Source: JAFGKM01 sp964413825
GTDB taxonomy: Bacteria > Ratteibacteria > UBA8468 > B48-G9 > JAFGKM01
Reading direction: 5' to 3'
Length of the DNA: 12,427 bases
Assembly (NCBI GenBank): GCA_964413825.1
Contig: CAYPTS010000062.1
Location: 1-12,427, forward strand
The notes below the pieces were generated by a model. It had not been told where the DNA came from. It saw only the letters and a list, made by a program, of their open reading frames with translations, and did no database searches. Made by a program: the position numbers and the translations under genes. Below are positions 1-5,975 of the stretch, piece by piece (the stretch's first letter is position 1; every line of letters begins with the position of its first letter).

Positions 1-602
1 GTTCCTCCATTATGTCTGTAAGCAATTCTTGCCCACTTACCTGAACTTGTAGTTGCATATTGCCATGTGTTTTTCCATGCCGCCATTACGTTGAGTTCTT
101 TATAGTCGTTGGTTTCATTCCAGAGTTCTGTAAGCAGCATTTGTTGGGAGTCCCGTGGTATTCTCCCCAGATAACCGTTTATATTATTTGTGTTTGTAGC
201 TACCTGAACATTCATCCAATAGCCTCTGTTGCGTCCTTTGTCAGGGAATCCCGGCTTGCCTGAAGGACAGTGAAAGATAGGTGGCCCCCACTGGCTGGTA
301 GGTAAGTCCTTGTACTTAAATCCCACATAATCTGCTATTTGTGCATCCCAGCAAGCATATAGTTGGTTGTCATCACTTCCGCGCTGGGGGAAAAGTCCGT
401 CATAATCGTTCATATACATATGCATGCCGATACCCAACTGTTTAAGATTATTCATGCAAACCGCCTGCCGTGCCCTCTCCCTTGCCTGCGATAGAGCCGG
501 CAGAAGCATCGCTGCAAGAATCGCTATTATCGCCACTACAACCAAAAGCTCTATGAGTGTAAATCCATCCCTGCCGTTCAATCTTTTTTTTCTCTCAGCC
601 AT
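1..602 (-). CDS. Prepilin-type protein, H-X9-DG (DUF1559-like) family, partial
   Basis: Secreted or surface pseudopilin-like protein with a type IV prepilin signal. The 3' end is lost at the window edge; 200 codons are visible. A short basic leader ends in Gly13, then Phe14-Thr-Leu-Ile-Glu18, so prepilin peptidase should cut after Gly13 and leave the conserved Glu at mature position 5. A hydrophobic helix follows (about residues 16-35), then the amphipathic stretch with ARERARQAVCMNNLKQLG and MYMNDYDGLFP, typical of the family common in planctomycetes, verrucomicrobia and Lentisphaerota. The visible part stops in RHNGG, the expected start of the C-terminal H-X9-DG motif. Start chosen at ATG 602 because AAAGGAGG lies 8 bases upstream. 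It begins 25 bases after the regulator stop, so the two are probably cotranscribed. What it builds or binds is unknown; many paralogues per genome are usual in these phyla, so a role in a true secretion apparatus should not be assumed. Confidence 0.93.
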   Translation of the reverse strand, partial: MAERKKRLNGRDGFTLIELLVVVAIIAILAAMLLPALSQARERARQAVCMNNLKQLGIGMHMYMNDYDGLFPQRGSDDNQLYACWDAQIADYVGFKYKDLPTSQWGPPIFHCPSGKPGFPDKGRNRGYWMNVQVATNTNNINGYLGRIPRDSQQMLLTELWNETNDYKELNVMAAWKNTWQYATTSSGKWARIAYRHNGG

Positions 603-610
603 TTTTTATT

Positions 611-618
611 CCCTCCTT
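611..618 (-). promoter_or_regulatory. Ribosome binding site of the prepilin gene
   Basis: AAAGGAGG on the minus strand, 8 bases before ATG 602. It is a near-perfect Shine-Dalgarno and fixes the start. It sits in the 25-base gap after the regulator stop codon, and no promoter or terminator fits in that gap, which supports one transcript for both genes. Confidence 0.85.
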
Positions 619-627
619 TTTAATTTT

Positions 628-1806
628 TCAGGATTTTGTGACAACTTCACTTGTTTTTTTTGATTCTTTCGTTGACCCCCTCACCACAAGTTTTCCGGAT
701 AATTCTATTCCCTTTGTGTACCTGACGTTATTCTCTGCCAGTTTTATCAGTGTGAGCGCAGATTCCCGTCCTATATCCCTCATGGGCTGGCATACCGCGG
801 TAAGAGGAGGATGTGAATATTCACAAATTTTTGTCCCTGCATCGCTTACAATGCGAATTTCAGCAGGTATTTTTTTGCCTTGTTCCCGGCAAAAATTCAA
901 TATGTCCACAGCAAGCTTTTCCCCTGCAACGAAAATACCACAGGGTTTTATATCGGTGATACCTTTCAAGATTTCGGCAGGTGCCGTTTTCTCCCGCACC
1001 TTTATACGGGACATTTCAATACCCAGTCTGAGAAGTTCTTCCTGGAATCCCATAACCTCGCGGATTGCGGGATAATAAGCCCTGGAAGGTGAATACACTG
1101 CAAGAAAGGATGAACAGCCTGTTTCTGCAAGATGTACTGCCGCGCTTCGTCCAAGACCGGTATCGTCGCAGGAAACGTAGTTATGCTCCATGTCCGCTTT
1201 CCATTTGCCTATTGTGAGATAGGGTTTCTTGCTTGCCTCCAGTATCTCCAGAAAGGCTCCGCCCGAATAGTCCGGAAAAGAAATGAATCCTGAAAAATGA
1301 CCGCTGTTGTTCAAAACTATTTTCTTTGCCTTGTCGAGACTGCCTGCCATTGGGAAAAAAGTACAGAAATAGTTATGACTGCTTAGTGTTTCCTGTATGG
1401 CAGAAAGTATTTCCCACGTCCATGGTGATTTCTCAGGATTGAATAAATCCTCGGTCATCTGAGGAAATAAAATTCCGATGCTTCTTTCTGGATGGGAAAT
1501 TTCTTCATTTTGCCGGGTATTCCTGTCAATTACAAACGTTCCGAGGGCAGGCATGGAACTCAGATATCCTTCCCTTGTCAGTTCTGCTATTACTTTGCGG
1601 GTGGTGGCACTGCTGACTCCTGTCTGAAGCGCCAGTTCATAAACGGTAGGAAGTCTATCGCCTGTTTGCAGCCGACCGGCTCGTATCAGGTTCAGCAAAT
1701 GCATCTTCAGTTGATAACTCAGCGGAATGTCCTTTTCAAACTTTATACCTGAAATTCTAATTTTATTTGCTTTTTTATTTGTGATTTTTCGCTGTTGTGT
1801 ATTCAC
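628..1806 (-). CDS. GntR/LacI hybrid transcriptional regulator
   Basis: DNA-binding repressor-type protein with a GntR winged helix and a LacI/periplasmic-binding-like effector domain, the architecture of AraR. Numbered from the GTG at 1806 (392 residues), the winged helix covers about 27-95 and includes PLSYQL, GDRLPTVYELA and VSSATTRKVIAELTREGYL, ending in GTFVID. The sensor domain runs from about 108 (RSIGILFPQM) to the C terminus, with YVSCDDTGLGRSAAVHLAE, GIFVAGEKLAVDIL and PPLTAVCQPMRDIGRESA typical of LacI-type sugar sensors. The effector cannot be named. An in-frame ATG at 1824 would give 398 residues, but it lies upstream of the -10 box of the best promoter and has no Shine-Dalgarno. 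GTG 1806 falls where transcription should start, so translation may be leaderless. Two palindromes in the promoter suggest autoregulation. The gene precedes the prepilin gene by 25 bases, presumably as one operon. Confidence 0.92.
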   Translation of the reverse strand: MNTQQRKITNKKANKIRISGIKFEKDIPLSYQLKMHLLNLIRAGRLQTGDRLPTVYELALQTGVSSATTRKVIAELTREGYLSSMPALGTFVIDRNTRQNEEISHPERSIGILFPQMTEDLFNPEKSPWTWEILSAIQETLSSHNYFCTFFPMAGSLDKAKKIVLNNSGHFSGFISFPDYSGGAFLEILEASKKPYLTIGKWKADMEHNYVSCDDTGLGRSAAVHLAETGCSSFLAVYSPSRAYYPAIREVMGFQEELLRLGIEMSRIKVREKTAPAEILKGITDIKPCGIFVAGEKLAVDILNFCREQGKKIPAEIRIVSDAGTKICEYSHPPLTAVCQPMRDIGRESALTLIKLAENNVRYTKGIELSGKLVVRGSTKESKKTSEVVTKS

Positions 1807-1809
1807 AAC
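1794..1809. promoter_or_regulatory. Candidate operator, palindrome GTTGTG-N4-CACAAC
   Basis: Perfect inverted repeat with 6-base arms and a 4-base centre, directly downstream of the regulator's -10 box and spanning the predicted transcription start and GTG codon. The TTGT...ACAA core resembles sites bound by GntR and LacI relatives. An autoregulatory operator is inferred from position and symmetry only. Confidence 0.5.
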
Positions 1810-1812
1810 TGC

Positions 1813-1841
1813 ATAATACCACATCCGACAAAATTTGTCAA
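1813..1841 (-). promoter_or_regulatory. Promoter of the regulator-prepilin unit
   Basis: TTGACA (-35, bases 1841-1836) and TATTAT (-10, bases 1818-1813) on the minus strand, separated by exactly 17 bases. This is full consensus at -35 and five of six at -10 for a housekeeping sigma factor. A start seven bases past the -10 box would be G1806. The promoter begins about ten bases from the edge of the palindromic element at 1852, so the insertion has replaced everything upstream of the -35 box. Confidence 0.7.
1827..1839. promoter_or_regulatory. Candidate operator inside promoter, GACAAA-A-TTTGTC
   Basis: Perfect 13-base palindrome with 6-base arms and one central base. It overlaps the -35 hexamer and fills part of the spacer. 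A protein bound here would block RNA polymerase. Its half-sites differ in orientation from those at 1794-1809, so it may belong to a different protein or be partly explained by promoter sequence. Confidence 0.35.
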
Positions 1842-1851
1842 GTCAAGTTGT

Positions 1852-1995
1852 AGAGGTCTCTGAAAAACTCCCCTGTTGTCATTGCGAGGGAGCGTTTTTT
1901 GCGACCGCGGCAATCTCCTCCGAGGAGAAATCGAGATTGCTTCACTTCGTTCGCAATGACAAGTCGGGCGTGAAAGCACTTTTTCAGAGCTCTCT
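1852..1995. mobile_element. MITE-like palindromic repeat with GTCATTGCGA core
   Basis: A 144-base non-coding palindrome. Outer arms are AGAGGTCTCTGAAAAA (1852-1867) and TTTTTCAGAGCTCTCT (1980-1995), inverted with 14 of 16 matches. Inside, GTCATTGCGA (1878-1887) is mirrored by TCGCAATGAC (1951-1960), GCAATCTC (1910-1917) by GAGATTGC (1933-1940), and the centre holds CTCCTC-C-GAGGAG (1915-1927). I recognise the GTCATTGCGAG...GCAATCTC core as a dispersed palindromic repeat seen in many unrelated bacteria, usually intergenic. TTGTA occurs at both borders (1848-1852 and 1995-1999) and may be a target duplication. No transposase is encoded, so if mobile it depends on one supplied elsewhere. Confidence 0.7.
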
Positions 1996-2002
1996 TGTAA
2001 CT
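1995..2002 (+). repeat. Left direct repeat TTGTAACT flanking the 330-base element
   Basis: TTGTAACT, identical to bases 2334-2341. It touches the left terminal inverted repeat directly. Read as a target-site duplication made when the element at 2003-2332 inserted. Confidence 0.6.
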
Positions 2003-2332
2003 CAATAATTTCTGATTAAGCCAGCAGGAAACCGCGAACCGTAAAAGTCCAGTGGACCATGACAGGGCAAAAGGGATGCAGTTGCTGGCGAGTGTGGAAG
2101 CACAGCAACAAGACAAGGTGAAAAGCGCAAGCGTTCGGACGATTACCTTACTCGGAGCTGTCTGAGCCGTCCGGAGCTCGTTTTTTAGAGCGCAGGATGG
2201 CGAGTTCTCCGAGAGTCCGGTTTCACCGTAGTTCTTGTCTGTGCTGAAGCCAAAGCCCGAAGGGCTGTTTCGAGACCGTAAACTGCCATCCTTTTGCCAT
2301 ACAATGTCTTCAGGACTAATCAGAAATTATTG
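2003..2332. mobile_element. 330-base element with long imperfect terminal inverted repeats
   Basis: The termini are perfect 16-base inverted repeats: CAATAATTTCTGATTA (2003-2018) and its complement (2317-2332). The symmetry continues inward as matching blocks: GGCAAAAGGGATGCAGTT (2066-2083) against AACTGCCATCCTTTTGCC (2281-2298), AGCACAG (2099-2105) against CTGTGCT (2239-2245), and GGTGAAA (2117-2123) against TTTCACC (2221-2227). Further hairpins are CGGACG/CGTCCG (2136-2141, 2168-2173), AGGATGGC/GCCATCCT (2194-2201, 2285-2292) and AGCCC-GAA-GGGCT (2254-2266). An 8-base direct repeat flanks it. Reading frames on both strands are short and I recognise no protein in them. This fits a non-autonomous miniature transposon (MITE) or a strongly folded RNA carried by one. 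I do not know the family. Confidence 0.65.
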
Positions 2333-2333
2333 G

Positions 2334-2341
2334 TTGTAACT
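2334..2341 (+). repeat. Right direct repeat TTGTAACT flanking the 330-base element
   Basis: TTGTAACT, identical to bases 1995-2002, separated from the right terminal inverted repeat by a single G (2333). Read as the second copy of the target-site duplication. Confidence 0.6.
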
Positions 2342-2392
2342 GACGGGGAATTCCGGTATAAGAAATTCAGCAGGGGGATATTCAATATAAGA

Positions 2393-3508
2393 TTATATAT
2401 TTATCGGGTCGAAATCTTCAGCCGCTTCTTCAAGGCACACGCGTCTGGCGATGTTCAGGAGCACTCCGAGGGCGAGGATGTTTATCAGGAATGAAGAACC
2501 GCCTACGCTGAAAAAGGGAAGGGTGGTGCCTTTAGACGGCACGATTTTTAAAACCACGCTGGCGTGCAGGAGAAACTGGAATCCGAAAAGCCCCCCGATG
2601 CCTGCGGTAAGAAACTTCAGGTAGTTATCCTGGGTCAGGTTGGCAATAGAAAAACATGAAAAGACTATAATTGCGAACAGAAGCAGTACAAACCCGGTTC
2701 CGATGAATCCTGTTTCTTCCCCCACCACTGCATATATGTAGTCTTTGTGTGCTTCGGGAAGAAACTTCAGTTTGCGTTCTCCCGAACCCATTCCTTTGCC
2801 CGTAAGCCCTCCGGAGCCCATGGCTATAAGCGACTGGATGGTCTGGTATCCTGCGCCCTGTACATCTGCCGAGGGGTTGAGATAGGTGATTATTCTCTGT
2901 CTTCTATAAGGAAACATCAGTACCAGCGCTCCGAAAAGGAGTATCCCTGAAAGTATGAAGACTCCGATGTGCTTGATTTTTGCTCCGGCAAGAAACATCA
3001 GCAGGAGAAACGTAGAAAATATGACTGCAAATGTCCCGATGTCTTTCTGTATCTGAAGGATTCCCGTGATAAGCGCAAGAAAAGACAGGGGTACCACAAG
3101 GGTTTTGAGATGTGTTATTTCCGTTCTCTTTCTTCGCAGGTAATCCGCGAGGTAGATGATAAACGTGAATTTTATCAGTTCGGCCGGTTGGAAACTCAAA
3201 GGCCCCAGCCGTATCCATCTCAAACTGCCGAAGAATTTTGGCAGGGGAAGAATAAGCAGAGAAATTCCGAAAATAAGGAAACTGAATTTTTCAAAGGTTT
3301 TTATATTTATCTTGTTAAGCAGATAAAGTCCGATGCCGCCGAGAGCCAGCCATATGAGATGCTTTTCGAAATAGTAGGCAGGATTTCCCGCTTTTTCAAT
3401 TCCGTATATCGAACTGGAACTTAAAACAAAGACGCTTCCCAGGATGATAAGCGCCGCCCCTGAAAGCCATACCCTAAGATAAAGACTGTACCTCTTTTTT
3501 AAAAACAT
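2393..3508 (-). CDS. ftsW: Septal peptidoglycan polymerase FtsW (SEDS family)
   Basis: Polytopic inner-membrane SEDS glycosyltransferase that polymerises lipid II at the septum with its partner FtsI. The 371-residue protein matches the usual FtsW/RodA length. Diagnostic stretches are GSLRWIRLGPLSFQPAELIK (94-113), the GKGMGSGERKLKFLPEAHKD loop (237-256) followed by YIYAVVGEE, with Asp256 at the position of the SEDS catalytic aspartate, and the signature PSKGTTLPFFSVGGSS (324-339). Canonical FtsW has Y rather than V before GGSS, a mild difference. ATG 3508 is supported by AAGGAG seven bases upstream, and the gene starts 35 bases inside murD, implying translational coupling. Position after murD and beside ftsI argues for FtsW over RodA. 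It is the last gene of the cluster here; murG and murC do not follow, and no clear terminator was seen after the stop. Confidence 0.96.
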   Translation of the reverse strand: MFLKKRYSLYLRVWLSGAALIILGSVFVLSSSSIYGIEKAGNPAYYFEKHLIWLALGGIGLYLLNKINIKTFEKFSFLIFGISLLILPLPKFFGSLRWIRLGPLSFQPAELIKFTFIIYLADYLRRKRTEITHLKTLVVPLSFLALITGILQIQKDIGTFAVIFSTFLLLMFLAGAKIKHIGVFILSGILLFGALVLMFPYRRQRIITYLNPSADVQGAGYQTIQSLIAMGSGGLTGKGMGSGERKLKFLPEAHKDYIYAVVGEETGFIGTGFVLLLFAIIVFSCFSIANLTQDNYLKFLTAGIGGLFGFQFLLHASVVLKIVPSKGTTLPFFSVGGSSFLINILALGVLLNIARRVCLEEAAEDFDPINI

Positions 3509-4838
3509 TTCCGCGCTCCTTGTAATCGGTGAACATGTCGAACGAAGAGCATCCCGGGGAAAACAGGACTATATCTCCGGGTTCCGTGTTTCTTAATGCC
3601 GTATGCACGGCTTCTTTCAACGTACCGGCGGTTTCATGAGGAATGCCGGTGTCCCGGAATTCTTCCGCTATTATTTCTTTTGTTTCGCCGAGCAGTACCA
3701 GCATCTTCACCCTGTTTTTAAGATGCGGTATTACACCGGCAAAGGAAGTCTTTTTATCTTTTCCGCCCATAATCAAGACGGTGTTATTTTTTTCTTCAAT
3801 GCTATCGAGAGCGTTTATTACAGAATGCGGGTTGGTGGACTTTGAATCATTGATGAAAACTACGCTGTTTACCATGGCGACTTTTTCAAGGCGGTGGGGC
3901 AGGGGGATGAATTCGTTCATGGTTTTTCTTATGATGTTTTTGTCGCTGATGCCGCATAAAAGTCCGATAAGAACCGATGCCATCATGTTTTCTTCGTTCC
4001 CTTTTCCCCACAGGCGGGTTCCTGAAATTTCCGCAATTTTTTCTTCCTTGCCCGAGAGGTTGGAAAAAATCTCCGTTCCCTTGATATGAACGCCCTTTCT
4101 GCCGGCGGCCGAATGGCTGAAAAAAAACTTTTTTGCTTTTATTTCCCCAACCGCGTCCCTGCAAAAGTTGTCATCGTAGTTCAATACGGCGATATCCGTT
4201 TCGTTCTGATTGGCAAAAAGGCGTTTTTTCGCCGCTGCGTACGTTTCCATCGAAGAGTGCCTGTCAAAATGGTCTTCGGCAACATTCATCAGGCATCCGA
4301 GAAAAGGCCTGAATGTCTTTGTTTGTTCAATCTGGAAACTGCTCGCTTCAAGGATTATCCATGTGTCTTTTTGGATTTTATCCAGTTCGCCTATGAATGT
4401 ATTGCCTATGTTGCCGCATACGATACAGGGGAGACCCGCATTTTTGAAAAGTTCCCCGGTCAAAGAGACTGTGGTGGTTTTACCGTTTGTTCCGGTGACT
4501 GCCACGATTTTTCTGCTTTTTGAAAATGAAAACGCCAGTTCAATTTCGCTTATGAGAGGGATTCCTTTTTCTTTCGCGTACCGCACCGGAAGTGATGTGT
4601 CCGGTATTCCGGGGCTGGCGACAAAAAGTTCGGCGCCTTCGAGGAATTTTTCGGTATGCCCGCCGGTTTCGCATTCTATTCCTTTTTCTTTCAGGAGAGA
4701 AGCATTTCTGCAGGCGTTTTCGCCGCGGGAACTTTCCGTAACGAATGTGCGCGCGCCCATGTCCGCAAGGAACAATGCCGTGTCAATCCCTGTTTTTCCC
4801 AAACCGGCTACGACCACTTTTTTATTTTTTATTTCCAT
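3474..4838 (-). CDS. murD: UDP-N-acetylmuramoylalanine--D-glutamate ligase MurD
   Basis: Cytoplasmic ATP-dependent ligase adding D-Glu to UDP-MurNAc-L-Ala, the second amino-acid step of the peptidoglycan precursor. 454 residues, normal length. The N-terminal UDP-binding domain opens with VVVAGLGKTG (8-17). The central Mur ligase domain has the ATP loop VTGTNGKTTT (114-123), SSFQIE (166-171) and Lys204 in YAAAKKRLF, where the carbamylated lysine of E. coli MurD lies. The C-terminal domain has PLPHRLE (312-318), NDSKSTNPHS (330-339) and SPGCSSFDMF followed by YKERG. Many MurDs read DSKATN and SPAxxS at these sites; Ser and Gly-Cys here look like ordinary variation. The start ATG overlaps the mraY stop as TAATG, and the 3' end overlaps ftsW by 35 bases. 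Confidence 0.97.
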   Translation of the reverse strand: MEIKNKKVVVAGLGKTGIDTALFLADMGARTFVTESSRGENACRNASLLKEKGIECETGGHTEKFLEGAELFVASPGIPDTSLPVRYAKEKGIPLISEIELAFSFSKSRKIVAVTGTNGKTTTVSLTGELFKNAGLPCIVCGNIGNTFIGELDKIQKDTWIILEASSFQIEQTKTFRPFLGCLMNVAEDHFDRHSSMETYAAAKKRLFANQNETDIAVLNYDDNFCRDAVGEIKAKKFFFSHSAAGRKGVHIKGTEIFSNLSGKEEKIAEISGTRLWGKGNEENMMASVLIGLLCGISDKNIIRKTMNEFIPLPHRLEKVAMVNSVVFINDSKSTNPHSVINALDSIEEKNNTVLIMGGKDKKTSFAGVIPHLKNRVKMLVLLGETKEIIAEEFRDTGIPHETAGTLKEAVHTALRNTEPGDIVLFSPGCSSFDMFTDYKERGNVFKKEVQSLS

Positions 4839-5908
4839 TACCTGATTTTAAGGGTTACCATCGTGAACAGCGCAAATATTATTCCCAATATCCAGAAGCG
4901 CACAATCACCTTTGATTCCGGTATTCCCTTGAGTTCAAAGTGATGGTGTATGGGCGTCATGAGGAAAACCCTTTTTCCCCTCGTTTTGAAAGATGCGACC
5001 TGTATGATTACCGAAAGCGCCTCGAAAAAGAATATGCCTCCGACGATTATGAGCGAAAGCTCCTGTTTTATAATAATGGCGAGAAGTCCGGTTATGCCCC
5101 CAAGCATCAGGGCGCCTGTATCCCCCATGAAGATTTCGGCGGGATAACAGTTATACCAGAGAAATCCCAGCGACGAACCGATGAGAGCGCCCGCAAAAAC
5201 AGTTATTTCCTCGGCGCCTTTGATATAGGGGATGTTGAGATATCCGGCGAAATTCACGTTTCCCGCGACGTAAGATATCGCACCGTATGCAAGTGCAACC
5301 ATTAACACGCATCCTATCGCAAGTCCGTCCATGCCGTCGGTAAGGTTTACCGCATTTGATGTCGCAGTGATTATAAGCGTTGCAAAAAGAATATAATATG
5401 CACCCATGGGTATGATGATTTTTTTCAGAAAAGGCAGGTGCAGGTCGGTATTGAAATTCAACCCTGAATGGTAATACAGGATGCATCCCACGATAAAACC
5501 GATGCCCAGTTGTCCGAGTATCTTGACCAGAGGTCTTAAACCTTTGTGGCTCTTCTGCTTCAGTTTTATATAATCGTCCCAGAAGCCCAGAGCCGCCAGC
5601 CACAGGGAGAGGAATATGAGGAGAAGGATGTAGGGGTTCTGCAGGTCGGTCCACAGGAGAACGGATATCAGGAGACTGCCGGCTATCAGCAGGCCGCCCA
5701 TTGTGGGAGTTTTTTCCTTGTTGTCCTGTCTGAAATTGAGCATGTTGGGATGGCAAAGATGTTTTAACGCCGAGATTACTTTTGCGCCGAATATTATCGA
5801 GATGAACAGTGACGTGAGAGTGGCGAAAACCGTTCTTACCGTGACGTATCTGAAGACATTGAAGCCAAACCAGAAGTCTGTGAAATTATACAGAATTTTA
5901 TAGAGCAT
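4838..5908 (-). CDS. mraY: Phospho-N-acetylmuramoyl-pentapeptide transferase MraY
   Basis: Integral membrane enzyme that moves phospho-MurNAc-pentapeptide from UDP onto undecaprenyl phosphate, making lipid I. 356 residues with about ten hydrophobic segments, close to the E. coli protein (360). Key motifs are KEKTPTMGG (64-72), FWDDYIK (109-115) with the Asp111-Asp112 pair, NAVNLTDGMDGLA (185-197), FMGDTGALMLGG (260-271) with Asp262, and the TPIHHHFE loop (318-325) that binds nucleotide. All residues expected for activity are present. The start is supported by AAAGGAGAGAG just before ATG 5908. It follows murF after a 67-base gap that holds a small palindrome, and its stop overlaps murD by one base. 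Confidence 0.98.
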   Translation of the reverse strand: MLYKILYNFTDFWFGFNVFRYVTVRTVFATLTSLFISIIFGAKVISALKHLCHPNMLNFRQDNKEKTPTMGGLLIAGSLLISVLLWTDLQNPYILLLIFLSLWLAALGFWDDYIKLKQKSHKGLRPLVKILGQLGIGFIVGCILYYHSGLNFNTDLHLPFLKKIIIPMGAYYILFATLIITATSNAVNLTDGMDGLAIGCVLMVALAYGAISYVAGNVNFAGYLNIPYIKGAEEITVFAGALIGSSLGFLWYNCYPAEIFMGDTGALMLGGITGLLAIIIKQELSLIIVGGIFFFEALSVIIQVASFKTRGKRVFLMTPIHHHFELKGIPESKVIVRFWILGIIFALFTMVTLKIR

Positions 5909-5944
5909 CTCTCTCTCCTTTATCTCTATATCGCGTCCCTGTTT

Positions 5945-5959
5945 TTTCCCGCAGGGAAA
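5945..5959. repeat. Small palindrome TTTCCC-GCA-GGGAAA between murF and mraY
   Basis: Perfect 6-base arms with a 3-base loop in the 67-base murF-mraY gap. On the transcribed strand it is followed by A-rich, not U-rich, sequence, so it is not a terminator. It could be a worn relative of the C-rich/G-rich repeats at 7351-7386 and 10977-11019, but similarity is slight. Confidence 0.35.
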
Positions 5960-5975
5960 GCGGGGTAAAAAGCGG

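Noticed and set aside
1838..2116. 92-codon minus-strand reading frame upstream of the regulator
   Set aside because: It runs through both palindromic elements; its peptide (with VIANEVKQS and LAMT) is the usual by-product of translating the GTCATTGCGA repeat, and it has no ribosome binding site.
2019..2316. A known structured RNA (RNase P RNA, tmRNA, 6S RNA or a group II intron fragment) in the folded interior of the 330-base element
   Set aside because: None of the conserved cores I know (RNase P GAGGAAAGTC, tmRNA acceptor end, intron domain V) could be found on either strand; terminal inverted repeats explain the region better.
3641..3660. Loss-of-function signs in MurD from unusual C-terminal motifs
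   Set aside because: The changes (KSTN for KATN, SPGCSS for SPAxxS) keep chemistry and length; ATP loop and carbamylated lysine are intact.
4210..4845. 211-codon plus-strand reading frame
   Set aside because: Lies wholly antisense to murD, which has all its motifs; the peptide shows no domain I recognise.
5945..5959. Terminator between murF and mraY
   Set aside because: The stem is short and is followed by A-rich sequence in the transcript.
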